The translations under genes were made by a program, and so were the position numbers. Of a DNA stretch of 64,000 nucleotides, positions 63,792 to 64,000 are shown one piece after another (the stretch's first letter is position 1; the number at the start of each line of letters is the position of its first letter). The DNA is from Achromobacter spanius (GTDB lineage: Bacteria; Pseudomonadota; Gammaproteobacteria; Burkholderiales; Burkholderiaceae_B), in NCBI RefSeq assembly GCF_029637605.1, contig NZ_CP121261.1, forward strand, positions 5,146,001 to 5,210,000, given 5' to 3'. The notes under the pieces are model-generated. The model saw nothing but the letters and a program-made list of their open reading frames with translations, was not told where the DNA came from and searched no databases.

Positions 63792-64000
63792 TCAGCCCTG
63801 CCGGGGCGCGTCGCGCGTCAGGCTGTCCAGCAGCCACGCACCCGCCGGCCCCAAGGCGCGGCGGGTCGACCATACGGCATCGACGCGGATGTGGCGGGGC
63901 CAACCCGGTACCGTCAATTCCACGAGCTGGTCGCGGCCAAAGCGTTGAATCATCCAGCGGGGCAGTTCGGCCCAGCCAAAGCCCAGGCTCGCCATTTCCA
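63792..64000 (-). CDS. LysR-family regulator, C-terminal part (5' end beyond window)
   Basis: The frame is open to the window edge (codon GAA at 63998-63996). The visible 69 residues read like the end of a LysR substrate-binding domain (ASLGFGWAELPRWM, VWSTRRALGPAGAWLLDSL). The rest, including the DNA-binding helix-turn-helix, is outside the window. Target genes unknown. Confidence 0.75.
   Translation of the reverse strand, partial: EMASLGFGWAELPRWMIQRFGRDQLVELTVPGWPRHIRVDAVWSTRRALGPAGAWLLDSLTRDAPRQG

Overview
The window is GC-rich, densely packed chromosomal DNA from a betaproteobacterium, most likely Burkholderiales, family Alcaligenaceae (Achromobacter or Bordetella type). This is inferred from gene content and order: rplM-rpsI-argC followed by erpA, Bug-family and TRAP-type binding proteins, a PrkA/YeaH/SpoVR operon, and a lipid A-glucosamine-like gene set resembling Bordetella lgm. 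No phage, insertion sequence, plasmid or CRISPR features were seen. Two tRNA genes are present: Ser-GGA and Val-CAC.

Layout. 1-5.4 kb: the 3' part of an acyl-CoA synthetase/GNAT fusion, then a minus-strand NitT/TauT-type ABC transporter operon ending in an isochorismatase-fold hydrolase. 5.6-8.8 kb: esterase, darP and pmbA, flanked by two copies of a REP-like nested palindrome, one carrying an 89-bp tandem array. 9-15 kb: a lone Tat-exported TRAP binding protein and a complete branched-chain amino acid ABC transporter (livKHMGF). 15-26 kb: housekeeping block rplM, rpsI, argC, a coiled-coil membrane protein, erpA, anmK, an M23 endopeptidase, tyrS, a YbhB-like protein, glyA and nrdR. 26-29 kb: a GlxA-type regulator with a cysteine hydrolase, then ribD. 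29.6-34.3 kb: the prkA-yeaH-spoVR stress operon behind a long, less GC-rich leader.

34.7-42 kb: a chaperone-usher fimbrial locus of the DUF1120 type, with chaperone, usher and four subunit-like genes on the minus strand and an orphan LuxR-type response regulator on the plus strand inside it. The same palindrome (TAGGC-N4-GCCTA inside GATATAGGC) lies at matching positions upstream of both fimbrial transcription units. It is the best candidate for that regulator's operator. 42.5-44.5 kb: an NrtR-like NAD regulator next to nadC, whose sigma70-like promoter contains a 7-7-7 inverted repeat. 44.5-50 kb: a lipidated Bug-family protein, a YebE-like protein, an OsmC-like protein, fabI, mltD and gloB. 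50-56.5 kb: a methyltransferase, rnhA, an RND efflux pair and dnaQ, then tRNA-Val with a long structured trailer. 56.8-60.5 kb: small proteins, then a TAXI-family binding lipoprotein adjoining a gltS glutamate symporter gene almost without a gap. 60.6-64 kb: a GNAT protein, an ArnC-like glycosyltransferase, GtrA and a ChbG/YdjC deacetylase, and the end of a LysR regulator.

The least expected systems are the fimbrial locus with its embedded regulator and paired operators, the TAXI-GltS pair, the lgm-like set lacking its transferase, and the composite palindromic repeats. All functional calls rest on reading motifs and context; no database search was run.
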